A stretch of 64,000 bases of DNA from Xenophilus arseniciresistens (GTDB lineage Bacteria; Pseudomonadota; Gammaproteobacteria; Burkholderiales; Burkholderiaceae_C): contig NZ_JAQIPB010000003.1 of NCBI RefSeq assembly GCF_028023875.1, positions 310,001 through 374,000 on the forward strand. Reading direction: 5' to 3'. The first letter of the stretch is position 1; each line of letters starts with the position of its first letter. Shown in pieces: positions 1 to 11,758 of this stretch. The translations under genes and the position numbers were made by a program. The notes under the pieces are model-generated. The model ran no database searches. It worked only from the letters and a program-made list of their open reading frames with translations, and was not told the DNA's origin.

Positions 1-1303
1 TCATGGCCTTGCTGTACTTGGTGCCCAGATAGAACACATGGCCCACTTCGATGCCGCGCTCGATGGCCAGCACGCCCTTGCCGTCGGGCGAGGGGTCGCC
101 CGCCACCACGTTGCGCAGGTCGGCCACCAGTTCGGGCTCGGGCAGATCGCGGCCCCAGTTGACGCCGGTGATGTGGAAGTCGGGCTCGTTGGCCCCGCAG
201 ATCCAGTCGGCCATCACGGCCACTTCGCGGTCGGCCACCAGCTTCACGGGCTTCTTCAGGTTCAGCGGGCCGAGGTAGCCGGGCTTGCAGCCGAAGTGTT
301 CCTCGATCTCGGCCAGCGTCGCGAAGCGATAGCCGCCTTCGAGGCCCGGCAGCTTGCCGACCTTGACTTCGTTCATGTCGTGGTCGCCGCGCAGCAGCAG
401 CAGCCAGACCTGGGCGCCCTTGATGTTGCCCGCCTCGTCGAGCAGGTCGGTGGCCAGCACCAGCGACTTGACGGTGGTGGCCAGCGGCACGCCCAGCAGC
501 TCGGCGACGTCGGCGCAGGTGGCCTTGCCGGGGGTAGGCGTCTTCGTCAGCGCAGCGGCGGCCGCGGGGCGCGCGCCGGCCGGTGCCAGCGCCTCGGCCT
601 TTTCCATGTTGGCCGCATAGTCGCTGTCGGGGCAGTAGACGATGGCGTCCTCGCCCGTGGCTGCGATCACCTGGAACTCTTCGCTCAGGTCGCCGCCGAT
701 GGCGCCGCTATCGGCTGCCACGGCGCGGTAGCGCAGGCCGAAGCGGTCGAAGGCGGCGCGGTAGGCCTGGGCCATCACCTGGTAGCTCGCCTTGGCGCTG
801 GCCATGTCGCGGTCGAAGCTGTAGGCGTCCTTCATGATGAACTCACGGCCGCGCATCAGGCCGAAGCGCGGACGCCGCTCGTCGCGGAACTTGGTCTGGA
901 TCTGATAGAAGTTCTTGGGCAGTTGCTTGTAGCTGCGGATCTCCTGGCGCGCGATGTCCGTCACCACCTCTTCGCTGGTGGGCTGCACCACGAAGTCGCG
1001 CTCATGCCGGTCTTTGATGCGCAGCAGCTCCGGGCCCATCTTGTCGAAGCGGCCGGTTTCCTGCCAGAGCTCGGCCGGCTGCACCACCGGCATCGTGAGT
1101 TCGATGGCGCCGGCGCGGTTCATCTCCTCGCGCACGATGGCTTCCACCTTGCGGATCACGCGCAGGCCCATGGGCATGTACGTATAGATGCCTGCGCCCA
1201 GCTTCTTGACCATGCCGGCGCGGGTCATCAGCCGGTGGCTGGCCACTTCGGCGTCGGCCGGGGCTTCCTTGAGGGTGGAGACGAGGAATCTGGAGGCTTT
1301 CAT
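1..1303 (-). CDS. proS: Prolyl-tRNA synthetase, C-terminus cut by window edge
   Basis: Charges tRNA-Pro with proline in the cytoplasm. About 434 codons of the usual roughly 575-580 are present; the C-terminal part lies beyond position 1. The class II motif 2 region ([17 protein letters not shown]) is at residues about 140-156, preceded by the PTSEE segment near 109-113, and the sequence runs into the editing insertion domain typical of bacterial ProS. The start MKASRFLVS is the conserved N-terminus of the family. The gene is divergent from rppH, 134 bases away. No strong Shine-Dalgarno sequence is seen before the ATG. The window also carries a proline tRNA gene at 6.87 kb and the proline-biosynthesis gene proB, but they are not in one operon with proS. 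Confidence 0.95.
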   Translation of the reverse strand, partial: MKASRFLVSTLKEAPADAEVASHRLMTRAGMVKKLGAGIYTYMPMGLRVIRKVEAIVREEMNRAGAIELTMPVVQPAELWQETGRFDKMGPELLRIKDRHERDFVVQPTSEEVVTDIARQEIRSYKQLPKNFYQIQTKFRDERRPRFGLMRGREFIMKDAYSFDRDMASAKASYQVMAQAYRAAFDRFGLRYRAVAADSGAIGGDLSEEFQVIAATGEDAIVYCPDSDYAANMEKAEALAPAGARPAAAAALTKTPTPGKATCADVAELLGVPLATTVKSLVLATDLLDEAGNIKGAQVWLLLLRGDHDMNEVKVGKLPGLEGGYRFATLAEIEEHFGCKPGYLGPLNLKKPVKLVADREVAVMADWICGANEPDFHITGVNWGRDLPEPELVADLRNVVAGDPSPDGKGVLAIERGIEVGHVFYLGTKYSKAM

Positions 1304-1336
1304 GAAGGGGGCGGCGGGGTCGCGAACTCAAAGACA

Positions 1337-1361
1337 AAGGGCCGTTTTTCACACGGCCCTT
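1337..1361. repeat. Inverted repeat in the proS-rppH divergent intergenic region
   Basis: AAGGGCCGT (1337-1345) and ACGGCCCTT (1353-1361) form a 9-bp perfect stem with a 7-base loop. It lies 33 bases upstream of the proS start, so on the minus strand it would be in the proS leader. No uridine run follows in either direction, so it is not a convincing terminator. It may be a leader hairpin or a protein-binding site; no function is assigned. Confidence 0.5.
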
Positions 1362-1437
1362 GGGCGGGTTGACCTGCATGCACCGGCCTGGGCGCATCTA
1401 TGCATAATCGAACCAGTTCAAAAATTGGGGTTTGATT

Positions 1438-2115
1438 ATGCTTGACCGGGACGGCTTCAGGCCGAACGTCGGCATCATCCTGCTCAACCAGAGAAACCAG
1501 GTTTTTTGGGGCAAGCGCATCCGCACCCATTCCTGGCAGTTTCCGCAAGGCGGGATCGACCGGGGCGAGACCCCCGAGCAGGCGATGTTCCGTGAGCTGC
1601 ACGAAGAGGTGGGCTTGCGCCCCGAGCATGTGCGCATCGTGGCTCGCACGCGCGACTGGCTGCGCTACGAGGTGCCAGACCGCTTCATCCGCCGCGACGC
1701 GCGCGGCCACTACAAGGGCCAGAAGCAGATCTGGTATCTGCTGCAACTCATGGGGCACGACTGGGATCTGAACCTGCGTGCCACCGACCATCCCGAGTTC
1801 GATGCCTGGCGCTGGAACGACTACTGGGTGCCGCTGGATGTGGTGGTGGAGTTCAAGCGCGGCGTGTACGAAATGGCGCTGACCGAGCTGGCGCGCTTCC
1901 TGCCGCGCCACGACATGCGCAACCGCTTTCTGCGCGGCGGCTCGCGCCATCGGGATGCTGAACGCACGCCGATGGAACCCCAGGCCGAACCTTCCTTCGA
2001 ACTTCCCCCGGGTGCCAGCTTTGACCCGGACCCCAGCGCGGCGGCTTCGCCGCTGTCTCCGAATGCCGCAAATTTCACGTCCGACCCCAAGAATCAGCGA
2101 TTTCCTGCGCGCTAG
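1438..2115 (+). CDS. rppH: RNA pyrophosphohydrolase RppH (Nudix)
   Basis: Converts 5'-triphosphate RNA ends to monophosphate and so opens the way to RNase E decay. The product has 225 residues and begins [13 protein letters not shown], a hallmark of RppH/NudH. The Nudix box lies at residues 38-60 (GG-x4-GE-x7-REL-x-EE-x-G-L pattern). After about residue 165 the protein continues into a Pro/Ser/Asp-rich tail of about 55 residues that looks disordered, as is common in betaproteobacterial RppH. I chose ATG 1438 over an in-frame TTG at 1432 because it matches the family start and is preceded by a GGGG stretch. Its 3' end overlaps the next gene by 53 bases. Confidence 0.93.
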   Translation: MLDRDGFRPNVGIILLNQRNQVFWGKRIRTHSWQFPQGGIDRGETPEQAMFRELHEEVGLRPEHVRIVARTRDWLRYEVPDRFIRRDARGHYKGQKQIWYLLQLMGHDWDLNLRATDHPEFDAWRWNDYWVPLDVVVEFKRGVYEMALTELARFLPRHDMRNRFLRGGSRHRDAERTPMEPQAEPSFELPPGASFDPDPSAAASPLSPNAANFTSDPKNQRFPAR

Positions 2116-2650
2116 CGCCCTGGCCTGCCTGGCCCTGTTCGCCTCGCAGGCTGTGCAGGCCCAGCCCCAGGAAGAGGCACGCATCCGCCACGAGCGCGAT
2201 GGCGGCCTGGACCACAGCCGCTTCGAGCCCAAGGAGTGGAAGGAAGAAGAGGCACCTCCGCCGCCGGCCTTCGACATCCGCCGCCTGGTGCCGCTGGAGA
2301 TGCCGCACTACATGACGCTGCGCTTCGGCGTGGACCCGCAGACCATGAGCGTGACGGGCGACGGCGTGGTGCGCTATGTGGTGATTGCCTATCGTGAAGG
2401 CGGCAGCACGGTGAACGCCTTCTATGAGGGCGTGCGCTGCGCGACCGAGGAGTACAAGACCTACGCACGCTACAGCGGCAACCAGTGGGACGAGGTGAAG
2501 AAACCCGAGTGGAAGCGCATCGACGACCGCAACTCCATCTACACCTATCAGCTGGCCAAGCAGAGCCTGTGCGCGGGCGGACGCGCGCCGCGCAGCACCG
2601 TGGGCGAGATGATCCGCGAACTCAAGCAGCCGGAGATTCTGCGCTACTGA
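2063..2650 (+). CDS. CNP1-like secreted protein
   Basis: A 195-residue protein with an N-terminal signal peptide (hydrophobic [15 protein letters not shown], cleavage likely after QAVQA near residue 33), so it is exported to the periplasm. The mature part resembles the CNP1-like family, short periplasmic proteins of betaproteobacteria with unknown activity. A charged segment ([14 protein letters not shown]) is followed by the conserved domain ending near the C-terminus. The start is the only in-frame ATG that keeps an intact signal peptide, and it makes the gene overlap rppH by 53 bases, implying co-transcription. An upstream ATG at 1955 would give an implausible Arg-rich extension inside rppH. 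Family membership is from recall, not from a search. Confidence 0.75.
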   Translation: MPQISRPTPRISDFLRASALACLALFASQAVQAQPQEEARIRHERDGGLDHSRFEPKEWKEEEAPPPPAFDIRRLVPLEMPHYMTLRFGVDPQTMSVTGDGVVRYVVIAYREGGSTVNAFYEGVRCATEEYKTYARYSGNQWDEVKKPEWKRIDDRNSIYTYQLAKQSLCAGGRAPRSTVGEMIRELKQPEILRY

Positions 2651-2711
2651 GCCTGCGCGGGCTGCCCATCGGCCAGCCTGAACGCCGGCCCGGTGGGCGC
2701 AGGCGGGCGAA

Positions 2712-3848
2712 TCAGCCCGTCAGCACCATGTTGTCGCGGTGGACCATCTCCGGCTCCGCGACATAGCCCAGCAAGGCCTCGATGTCGGCCGACGCACGGC
2801 GGCACAACAGGCGCGCCTCGCTGCTCGCATAGTTGGCCAGGCCGCGCGCCAGCTCCAGGCCGGCCTCATCGCGCACGGCGATCACGTCGCCACGCGAGAA
2901 CTCGCCCTCCACCGCCGTCATGCCGATGGGCAGCAGGCTCTTGCCCTCGCCGCGCAGCTTGGACGCTGCACCTGCGTCCACGCGCACGGCACCACGCAGT
3001 TGAAGGTGGTCGGCCATCCAGCGCTTGCGCGCATGGTGCTTGGCCGTCTGCGCCACCAGCAGCGTGCCGATGGATTCGCCGCGCGTCAGGCGCAGCAGCA
3101 CGTCGGGCTCGCGGCCCCAGGCGATCACGGTTGAGGCGCCCGAGCCCGCCGCCCGCTTGGCCGCGAGGATCTTCGTGAGCATGCCGCCGCGGCCGATGCT
3201 GGAGCCCGCACCGCCGGCCATGGCCTCGAGCGCGGCATCACCCGCACGCCCCTCATGCACGAACTGGGCGTCGGGATTGCTGCGCGGATCGGCCGTGTAC
3301 AGGCCCTTCTGGTCGGTCAGGATCACCAGGGCATCGGCCTCCACCAGATTCGCCACCAGGGCGCCCAGCGTGTCGTTGTCGCCGAACTTGATCTCATCGT
3401 TGACCACGGTGTCGTTCTCGTTGATCACCGGAACCACGCCCAGCGACAGCAGCGTGAGCAGGGTCGAGCGCGCATTGAGATAGCGCTCGCGGTCGGCCAG
3501 GTCGGCATGCGTGAGCAGCACCTGCGCGCTGCCCATGCCCTGGCTGCGCAGCTGGCTTTCATACATCTGGGCCAGGCCCATCTGACCCACGGCCGCCGCC
3601 GCCTGCAGCTCATGGATCTCGCGCGGGCGACGCGACCAGCCCAGGCGCTTCATGCCTTCGGCCACGGCACCGCTGGACACCATGACCACTTCACGCCCCT
3701 CGCCCACCAGCGCGGCCAGTTGGCGGCACCATTCGCTGATGGCACGCTCGTCCAGGCCGCGGCCCTCGTTGGTCACCAGGCTGGAGCCCACCTTGACGAC
3801 GATGCGTCGGGCGTCACGCAGCACGGGAGAAGCGGCAATCTGGTTCAT
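2712..3848 (-). CDS. proB: Glutamate 5-kinase
   Basis: Phosphorylates glutamate to gamma-glutamyl phosphate, the first and feedback-regulated step of proline synthesis. The 378-residue product has an amino-acid-kinase domain ([17 protein letters not shown] near residues 17-33; the [13 protein letters not shown] nucleotide/substrate segment in the middle; [11 protein letters not shown] after it) followed by a C-terminal PUA domain (about 288-366), the full-length bacterial architecture. It is the last gene of the minus-strand cluster rplU-rpmA-obgE-proB, 64 bases after obgE, a common order in Burkholderiales. proA is not in the window. Confidence 0.95.
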   Translation of the reverse strand: MNQIAASPVLRDARRIVVKVGSSLVTNEGRGLDERAISEWCRQLAALVGEGREVVMVSSGAVAEGMKRLGWSRRPREIHELQAAAAVGQMGLAQMYESQLRSQGMGSAQVLLTHADLADRERYLNARSTLLTLLSLGVVPVINENDTVVNDEIKFGDNDTLGALVANLVEADALVILTDQKGLYTADPRSNPDAQFVHEGRAGDAALEAMAGGAGSSIGRGGMLTKILAAKRAAGSGASTVIAWGREPDVLLRLTRGESIGTLLVAQTAKHHARKRWMADHLQLRGAVRVDAGAASKLRGEGKSLLPIGMTAVEGEFSRGDVIAVRDEAGLELARGLANYASSEARLLCRRASADIEALLGYVAEPEMVHRDNMVLTG

Positions 3849-3912
3849 GGTGCAAGAAAGTGGACCGAAGGGGCACGAATGCGGCGCAGGCAGACCTGCG
3901 CTGCAGCCGCCA

Positions 3913-4989
<1,077 letters not shown>

Positions 4990-5024
4990 TTACAAATGCG
5001 GCAGGCCTTGCAGCCGGCCTGAAA

Positions 5025-5051
5025 GCAGAAAAGCCCCGACCAGCGGGGCTT
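5025..5051 (-). terminator. Weak intrinsic terminator after rpmA
   Basis: On the minus strand AAGCCCCG, a 5-base loop and CGGGGCTT form an 8-bp stem followed by TTCTGC, so the uridine run is short. It lies 24 bases beyond the rpmA stop and before obgE. This placement could lower obgE-proB expression relative to the two ribosomal protein genes. Confidence 0.5.
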
Positions 5052-5075
5052 CGCGTGCATCCGAGCGCGAGAGGC

Positions 5076-5333
5076 TCAGACGGGCGTCACGCTGACGGTG
5101 TGCTTGTTCAGCGCACCCTTGGAGCCGAAGGAGATCCGGCCATCGACCAGCGCGAACAGCGTGTGGTCCTTGCCGACGCCGACATTCGTGCCAGCGTGCA
5201 TGCGCGTGCCGCGTTGACGGACGATGATGGAGCCTGCGCTCACCACCTGGCCGCCGAAGGCCTTCACGCCGAGCATCTTGGGCTTGGAATCGCGCCCGTT
5301 TCGCGTTGAGCCGCCGCCTTTTTTCTGTGCCAT
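5076..5333 (-). CDS. rpmA: 50S ribosomal protein L27
   Basis: Structural protein near the peptidyl-transferase centre. The 85-residue product starts [16 protein letters not shown], the canonical L27 N-terminus with the basic tail that reaches into the active site. No N-terminal extension of the kind cleaved in Firmicutes is present. It lies 15 bases after rplU in the same minus-strand transcription unit. Confidence 0.97.
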   Translation of the reverse strand: MAQKKGGGSTRNGRDSKPKMLGVKAFGGQVVSAGSIIVRQRGTRMHAGTNVGVGKDHTLFALVDGRISFGSKGALNKHTVSVTPV

Positions 5334-5348
5334 GGTGTCTTGCTCCAG

Positions 5349-5660
5349 TTAGCCGGCAATCGCACCGATCTGCAGCTCCGTGAACTGCTGGCGATGGCCT
5401 TGACGTTTCTGATAGTGCTTGCGACGACGCAGCTTGAAGATGCGAACCTTGTCGTGCTTGCCATGCGCCACGACGGTTGCCGTGACGGTTGCGCCGGACA
5501 CCAGGGGCGTACCAACCTTGATTTCAGCGCCGTTGCCGACAGCCAGAACCTGGTCGATCACGATTTCCTGGCCCACGTCCGCAGCAATCTGTTCTACTTT
5601 GATTTTTTCGCCGGAAGCAACGCGATACTGCTTGCCACCGGTTTTTATGACCGCGTACAT
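5349..5660 (-). CDS. rplU: 50S ribosomal protein L21
   Basis: Primary 23S rRNA-binding protein of the large subunit, 103 residues, full length. It starts [19 protein letters not shown] and ends with the basic [21 protein letters not shown] segment, both diagnostic of L21. It is the first gene of the rplU-rpmA-obgE-proB set and is preceded by a good promoter candidate, leaving a leader of about 50 bases. It is divergent from the polyprenyl synthase gene. Confidence 0.97.
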   Translation of the reverse strand: MYAVIKTGGKQYRVASGEKIKVEQIAADVGQEIVIDQVLAVGNGAEIKVGTPLVSGATVTATVVAHGKHDKVRIFKLRRRKHYQKRQGHRQQFTELQIGAIAG

Positions 5661-5717
5661 ATAAACCCTTCGGATCTTGCGAAGTTAGTCCCCGCGGCGG
5701 ATTCCGCGAAGCCTGCA

Positions 5718-5746
5718 ATGATAGCACGGCGCCTCAGCCCTGTACA
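5718..5746 (-). promoter_or_regulatory. Candidate sigma-70 promoter of rplU
   Basis: Reading the minus strand, -35 TGTACA (5746-5741), a 17-bp spacer and -10 TATCAT (5723-5718) precede rplU with a leader of about 50 bases. The spacing is ideal; the -35 matches the consensus at four of six positions. Confidence 0.5.
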
Positions 5747-5787
5747 GAACCACGGGGCACGCAAAGCCTTGGCCGACGGGCGCTCCC

Positions 5788-5793
5788 TATAAT
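5788..5793 (+). promoter_or_regulatory. Candidate -10 element of ispB
   Basis: A perfect TATAAT lies 44 bases before the proposed TTG start of ispB (86 before the alternative ATG). No good -35 is found at 16-18 bp, so the promoter may depend on an activator or on upstream DNA shared with the divergent rplU promoter. Confidence 0.4.
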
Positions 5794-5837
5794 TCCCGGC
5801 GTTCCGCCTCTACCCGCGCCCAGGCGCGCCGCGCCCC

Positions 5838-6830
5838 TTGTCTGCCCCCCAAGCCCCCGCCAACCCCACCGCCACCGTGATGCAACTTGTTGCCAAAGAC
5901 ATGGCAGAAGTCGACAAGGTGATCGCCGCCCGACTGTCCACCGGGGTCCCACTGGTCAGCGAGGTGTCTCGCTACATCATCGCCGCCGGCGGCAAACGAC
6001 TGCGGCCCGTGCTGCTTCTGATGATGAGCGGCGCCCTTGGTTACACCGGGGACCAGCGATTCAACCTGGCGGCCGTGGTCGAGTTCATCCATACAGCCAC
6101 CCTGCTGCATGACGACGTGGTGGACGAGTCCACCCTGCGCCGCGGGCGGCCGACCGCCAACCAGTCCTTCGGCAACGCCGCCAGTGTGCTGGTGGGCGAT
6201 TTCCTGTATTCGCGCGCCTTCCAGATGATGCTGGATGCCCGGAACATGCGGATCATGGAAATCCTGGCCGAGGCCACCAACGTGATCGCCGAGGGCGAAG
6301 TGCTGCAGCTCATGAACATGGGCGACGCTTCGCTGGACCAGGCCGCCTACCTGCAGGTCATCCGGTCCAAGACAGCCAAGCTCTTTGAGGCAAGCACGCG
6401 GCTGGCGGCCGTGCTGGCCGGGGTCTCGGCCGCGCAGGAAGAAGCCTGCGCCACCTACGGCCAGGCGCTGGGCACGGCCTTCCAGGTCATCGATGACCTG
6501 CTGGACTATGAAGGCGACGCGACCGAAACCGGCAAGAACGTGGGCGACGACCTGCGCGAAGGCAAGACCACCCTGCCGCTGATCCTGGCCATGCAGAGTG
6601 CCCCAGCCGCAGACGCGGCGCTGATCCGGGAAGCCATCCAGCAAGGCGACGTGCAACAGTTGCCGCAGATCATGGCCATCGTGCGCCACAGTGGCGCGCT
6701 CCAGGCCACGCGCGATGCCGCTGCAGCAGAGGCCCAGCGTGCAATTCAGGCACTCGATGCGTTGCCGCGCAACCAGCACGCAGAAGGTTTGCTACAATTA
6801 GCGGCTCAGCTGCTTGAGCGCAGAGCCTGA
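5838..6830 (+). CDS. ispB: All-trans polyprenyl (octaprenyl-type) diphosphate synthase
   Basis: Builds the long isoprenoid side chain of ubiquinone by condensing isopentenyl diphosphate units. It contains the two aspartate-rich motifs of trans-prenyltransferases, LLHDDVVDES and DDLLDYEGD, plus GGKRLRP near the N-terminus. The frame opens with TTG at 5838 (330 residues). An ATG at 5880 (316 residues, beginning MQLVAKDMAEVD) also fits the family, and neither has a clear Shine-Dalgarno sequence, so the start is uncertain. Chain length cannot be read from sequence, but a ubiquinone-8 product is usual in Burkholderiales. coq7, another ubiquinone gene, is at 48.5 kb. Confidence 0.92.
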   Translation: MSAPQAPANPTATVMQLVAKDMAEVDKVIAARLSTGVPLVSEVSRYIIAAGGKRLRPVLLLMMSGALGYTGDQRFNLAAVVEFIHTATLLHDDVVDESTLRRGRPTANQSFGNAASVLVGDFLYSRAFQMMLDARNMRIMEILAEATNVIAEGEVLQLMNMGDASLDQAAYLQVIRSKTAKLFEASTRLAAVLAGVSAAQEEACATYGQALGTAFQVIDDLLDYEGDATETGKNVGDDLREGKTTLPLILAMQSAPAADAALIREAIQQGDVQQLPQIMAIVRHSGALQATRDAAAAEAQRAIQALDALPRNQHAEGLLQLAAQLLERRA

Positions 6831-6873
6831 TGGACCCCGCAGGGTAGGACGGCCAGAAGAGTCAGACTGAAAT

Positions 6874-6950
6874 CGGGGTGTAGCTTAGCCTGGTAGAGCG
6901 CTACGTTCGGGACGTAGAGGCCGGAGGTTCGAATCCTCTCACCCCGACCA
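6874..6950 (+). tRNA. tRNA-Pro, anticodon CGG
   Basis: A 77-base cloverleaf with the CCA end encoded. The acceptor arms CGGGGTG and CACCCCG pair fully; the anticodon stem CTACG/CGTAG encloses loop TTCGGGA with anticodon CGG at 6908-6910, reading CCG; the T arm is GGAGG-TTCGAAT-CCTCT. It lies 43 bases after ispB. A TACAAT hexamer at 6793-6798, inside the end of ispB, could serve its promoter. Confidence 0.97.
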
Positions 6951-7082
6951 TTTTCCTGGCAGGTCACGCGCGCTGACCACAATGCCAACAGCTTCGCAAT
7001 TTGTTGCGGACGCGTCATTTACTTCACCCCCTTCATCGGCGATGATCGTGAATCACTTTTCACGTCTAGTTACAAGCGCCGA

Positions 7083-8816
<1,734 letters not shown>

Positions 8817-8843
8817 TCGCGCAGCAGAAAACAAGGGATCGCC

Positions 8844-10097
8844 ATGGCCACCGCCGCACGCAGCAGCCCCCGCAGCAGCACCAGCACGAGCAGCAGCAAC
8901 AACAGCAAAGAGACCATCTACGACTGGGAAGGGCGCGACCGCAACGGCAAGACCGTGCGCGGCGAGATGCGCGCCTCGGGCGAGAACCAGATCCAGGCCA
9001 GCCTGCGGCGCCAGGGCATCCTGGTCACCAAGATCAAGAAGCGCCGCATGCGCTCGGGCAAGGCCATCAAGCCCAAGGACATCGCGATCTTCACGCGCCA
9101 GTTGGCCACCATGATGAAGGCCGGCGTGCCGCTGCTTCAGGCCTTCGACATCGTGGGCCGCGGCAATGCCAACCCCAACGTCGCGCGCCTGCTCAACGAC
9201 ATCCGCTCCGATGTGGAGACCGGCACTTCGCTGTCCTCGGCCTTCCGCAAGTACCCCAAGTACTTTGACAGCCTGTACTGCAACCTGATCGAAGCCGGCG
9301 AGGCCGCCGGTATCCTGGAAGACCTGCTGGACCGGCTGGCCACCTACATGGAAAAGACGGAGGCCATCAAGTCCAAGATCAAGTCGGCGCTGATGTATCC
9401 GACCTCGGTGGTGGTGGTGGCCTTCGTGGTGGTGGCCATCATCATGATCTTCGTGATCCCGGCCTTCAAGGAAGTGTTCACGTCCTTTGGTGCCGACCTG
9501 CCCGCTCCCACGCTGTTCGTGATGGCCATGAGCGAATTCTTCGTCTCCTATTGGTGGCTGATCTTCGGCGGCATTGGCGGCGGCTTCTATTTCTTCATGC
9601 AGGCCTGGAAGCGCAACGAGAAGGTCCAGCGCACCATGGACCGGCTGCTGCTGCGCGTGCCCATCTTCGGCGACCTGATCAACAAGTCCTGCATCGCACG
9701 CTGGACGCGCACGCTGTCCACCATGTTCGCAGCTGGCGTTCCGCTGGTGGAGGCGCTGGACTCCGTGGGCGGCGCCTCGGGCAATTCGGTGTACGCGGAT
9801 GCCACCGCCAAGGTGCAGCAGGAAGTGTCCACCGGCACCAGCCTGACCACGGCCATGACCAACGTGCAGATCTTCCCGTCCATGGTGCTGCAGATGACGG
9901 CCATCGGCGAGGAGTCCGGCTCGATCGACCACATGCTGGGCAAGGCGGCCGACTTCTATGAACAGGAAGTCGACGACATGGTCGCGGGTCTTTCCAGCCT
10001 GATGGAGCCCATCATCATCGTGTTCCTGGGCACGATCATCGGCGGCATCGTGGTGTCCATGTACCTGCCCATCTTTAAGCTGGGCCAGGTCGTTTGA
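8844..10097 (+). CDS. pilC: Type IV pilus inner-membrane platform protein PilC
   Basis: Polytopic inner-membrane platform that couples PilB ATPase turnover to pilin insertion. The 417-residue product carries two T2SSF domains (about 80-203 and 285-405) with the family's hydrophobic segments (e.g. VVVVAFVVVAIIMIFVIPAF). An unusual Ser/Thr/Asn-rich run occupies the first about 25 residues before the conserved DWEGRDRNGKTVRGE start of the cytoplasmic domain, so a later start cannot be excluded. The stop overlaps the pilD start (TGATG), indicating translational coupling. Confidence 0.95.
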   Translation: MATAARSSPRSSTSTSSSNNSKETIYDWEGRDRNGKTVRGEMRASGENQIQASLRRQGILVTKIKKRRMRSGKAIKPKDIAIFTRQLATMMKAGVPLLQAFDIVGRGNANPNVARLLNDIRSDVETGTSLSSAFRKYPKYFDSLYCNLIEAGEAAGILEDLLDRLATYMEKTEAIKSKIKSALMYPTSVVVVAFVVVAIIMIFVIPAFKEVFTSFGADLPAPTLFVMAMSEFFVSYWWLIFGGIGGGFYFFMQAWKRNEKVQRTMDRLLLRVPIFGDLINKSCIARWTRTLSTMFAAGVPLVEALDSVGGASGNSVYADATAKVQQEVSTGTSLTTAMTNVQIFPSMVLQMTAIGEESGSIDHMLGKAADFYEQEVDDMVAGLSSLMEPIIIVFLGTIIGGIVVSMYLPIFKLGQVV

Positions 10098-11062
10098 TGC
10101 AGGCGCAGTGGCTCGACGCCGCCTTGGGCGGCGTGTTCGGCCTGCTGGTCGGCAGTTTCCTCAACGTGGTGATCCATCGCGTGCCGCTGATGCTCTATCG
10201 CGAGTGGCTGCGCGATGCCGTGGGCAATCTGGCGCCGATCCCCGACGTGCCCAGTCTCTGGCGCCTGGTGATGGGACCTTCTGCCCAGGCGCCGCACGCC
10301 CTGGAAAGCAGCGCGGCCGAGGCCCTGGCCGCAGTCGACAAGCTCGGTCCTCTGAACCTCGCCCAGCCGCGCTCGCGCTGCGGCCATTGCGACGCGCCCA
10401 TCCGCTGGTGGCAGAACGTTCCGCTGCTGAGCTTCGCGCTGCTGCGGGGGCGCTGCAGCGCATGCGGCGGCGCCATCGGCTGGCGCTATCCCCTGGTGGA
10501 GCTGGCCTGCGGCCTGCTGTTCGGCCTGTGTGCCTGGCGCTGGGGGCTGAGCCCGCAGGCCGCGCTGTGGGCCACCTTCTGCGCCTTGCTGATCTGCCAG
10601 TTCGCCATCGACCTTGACACGCAGTTGCTGCCCGATTCGCTCAACTACCCCCTGCTGTGGCTGGGCCTGGCCGGTGCGGCGCTGGGCTGGACCGGCGTGA
10701 CGCCGGCCTCTGCCATCTGGGGCGCGGTGGCCGGTTACCTGAGCCTGTGGAGCGTCTACCACCTCTACCGCCTGGCCACGGGCAAGGAAGGCATGGGCTA
10801 TGGCGACTTCAAATTGCTGGCCGCGCTGGGCGCCTGGTTCGGTGCCGAATTCCTGCTCGCGATCATCCTGGCCTCGTCGCTGGTCGGCGCCATCCTCGGT
10901 GGCGCGCTGCTGCTGACGGGGCGCCTGGCGCACAAGGACATCCACATCTCCTTCGGCCCCTTCCTGGCCGGCGCAGGCCTGCTGTGCCTGATCTTGGGGC
11001 CATCGGCCCTGCAGGCCTGGGCGCCCTTCGCCTTCCCGCTGGGCACCCTGCGCATTTCCTGA
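10097..11062 (+). CDS. pilD: Prepilin leader peptidase / N-methyltransferase PilD
   Basis: Bifunctional A24 aspartic protease that cleaves and N-methylates type IV prepilins and type II secretion pseudopilins. It has 321 residues. Visible features are the N-terminal GLLVGSFLNVVIHRVP segment, the cytoplasmic tetracysteine zinc motif (CGHC ... CSAC) and both catalytic aspartates, in AIDLDTQLLPD and in GMGYGDFKLLAALGAW. The ATG overlaps the pilC stop. It is the probable processing enzyme for the GspG-K pseudopilins encoded at 54.8-57.8 kb. Confidence 0.96.
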   Translation: MQAQWLDAALGGVFGLLVGSFLNVVIHRVPLMLYREWLRDAVGNLAPIPDVPSLWRLVMGPSAQAPHALESSAAEALAAVDKLGPLNLAQPRSRCGHCDAPIRWWQNVPLLSFALLRGRCSACGGAIGWRYPLVELACGLLFGLCAWRWGLSPQAALWATFCALLICQFAIDLDTQLLPDSLNYPLLWLGLAGAALGWTGVTPASAIWGAVAGYLSLWSVYHLYRLATGKEGMGYGDFKLLAALGAWFGAEFLLAIILASSLVGAILGGALLLTGRLAHKDIHISFGPFLAGAGLLCLILGPSALQAWAPFAFPLGTLRIS

Positions 11063-11064
11063 GG

Positions 11065-11670
11065 ATGGCGCAGCCCGTACGCATCGGCCTCACCGGAGGC
11101 ATCGGCAGCGGCAAGAGCACCGTGGCCGCGCTGTGGGTGCAGCGCGGCGCCACCCTGGTCGACACCGACGCCATCGCCCGCAGCCTCACGCTGCCGGGCG
11201 GGGCAGCCATCGGGCCTCTGGCCCAGGTCTTCGGGCCCGCCATCATCGATGCCACCGGCGCCATGGACCGCCAGCGCATGCGCGAGAGGGTCTTCGCCGA
11301 CGCCGGGGCCAAGCAGCAGCTCGAGCAGATCCTTCATCCCCTGATCGGCCAAGCCTGCGACGAGCAGGCCCTGCGGGCCACGGGCCCGGCCGTGCTCTTC
11401 GATGTACCGCTGCTGGTGGAGTCGGGTCGCTGGCGCAGCCGGGTCGACCGGGTGCTGGTGGTCGATGCCGACACGCCCACGCAGATCGAGCGCGTGATCG
11501 CGCGCTCAGGCTGGCCGCGCGAAACCGTCGAGCAGGTCATTGCGCAGCAGGCCCCGCGCGCCCTGCGGCGGTCTGCGGCAGATGCCGTGCTGCACAACCA
11601 GGGCAAGTCGCTGGCGACCCTCGACGAGGAAGTGGCGCTCTTGTGGGCGCGCTGGGTCGCCGCGCGATAA
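11065..11670 (+). CDS. coaE: Dephospho-CoA kinase
   Basis: Last step of coenzyme A synthesis: phosphorylates the 3'-hydroxyl of dephospho-CoA. In 201 residues it shows the P-loop GLTGGIGSGKST (about 8-19), the DTDAIAR segment and the LLVESG region of the CoaE family. It starts 2 bases after the pilD stop, continuing the pilB-pilC-pilD-coaE operon, a conserved arrangement in proteobacteria. Confidence 0.96.
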   Translation: MAQPVRIGLTGGIGSGKSTVAALWVQRGATLVDTDAIARSLTLPGGAAIGPLAQVFGPAIIDATGAMDRQRMRERVFADAGAKQQLEQILHPLIGQACDEQALRATGPAVLFDVPLLVESGRWRSRVDRVLVVDADTPTQIERVIARSGWPRETVEQVIAQQAPRALRRSAADAVLHNQGKSLATLDEEVALLWARWVAAR

Positions 11671-11758
11671 TCGCCGGCTCACCCGCACGTGCCGCCTCTT
11701 CTGGCGGCCAGAGACTCCCCATCACCGCGTGTGTGCCACGCGCCCCGTCTCACTCACG

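Noticed and set aside
1337-1361. Hairpin as a terminator between proS and rppH
   Set aside because: It lies between divergent starts and has no uridine run on the outgoing side in either direction.
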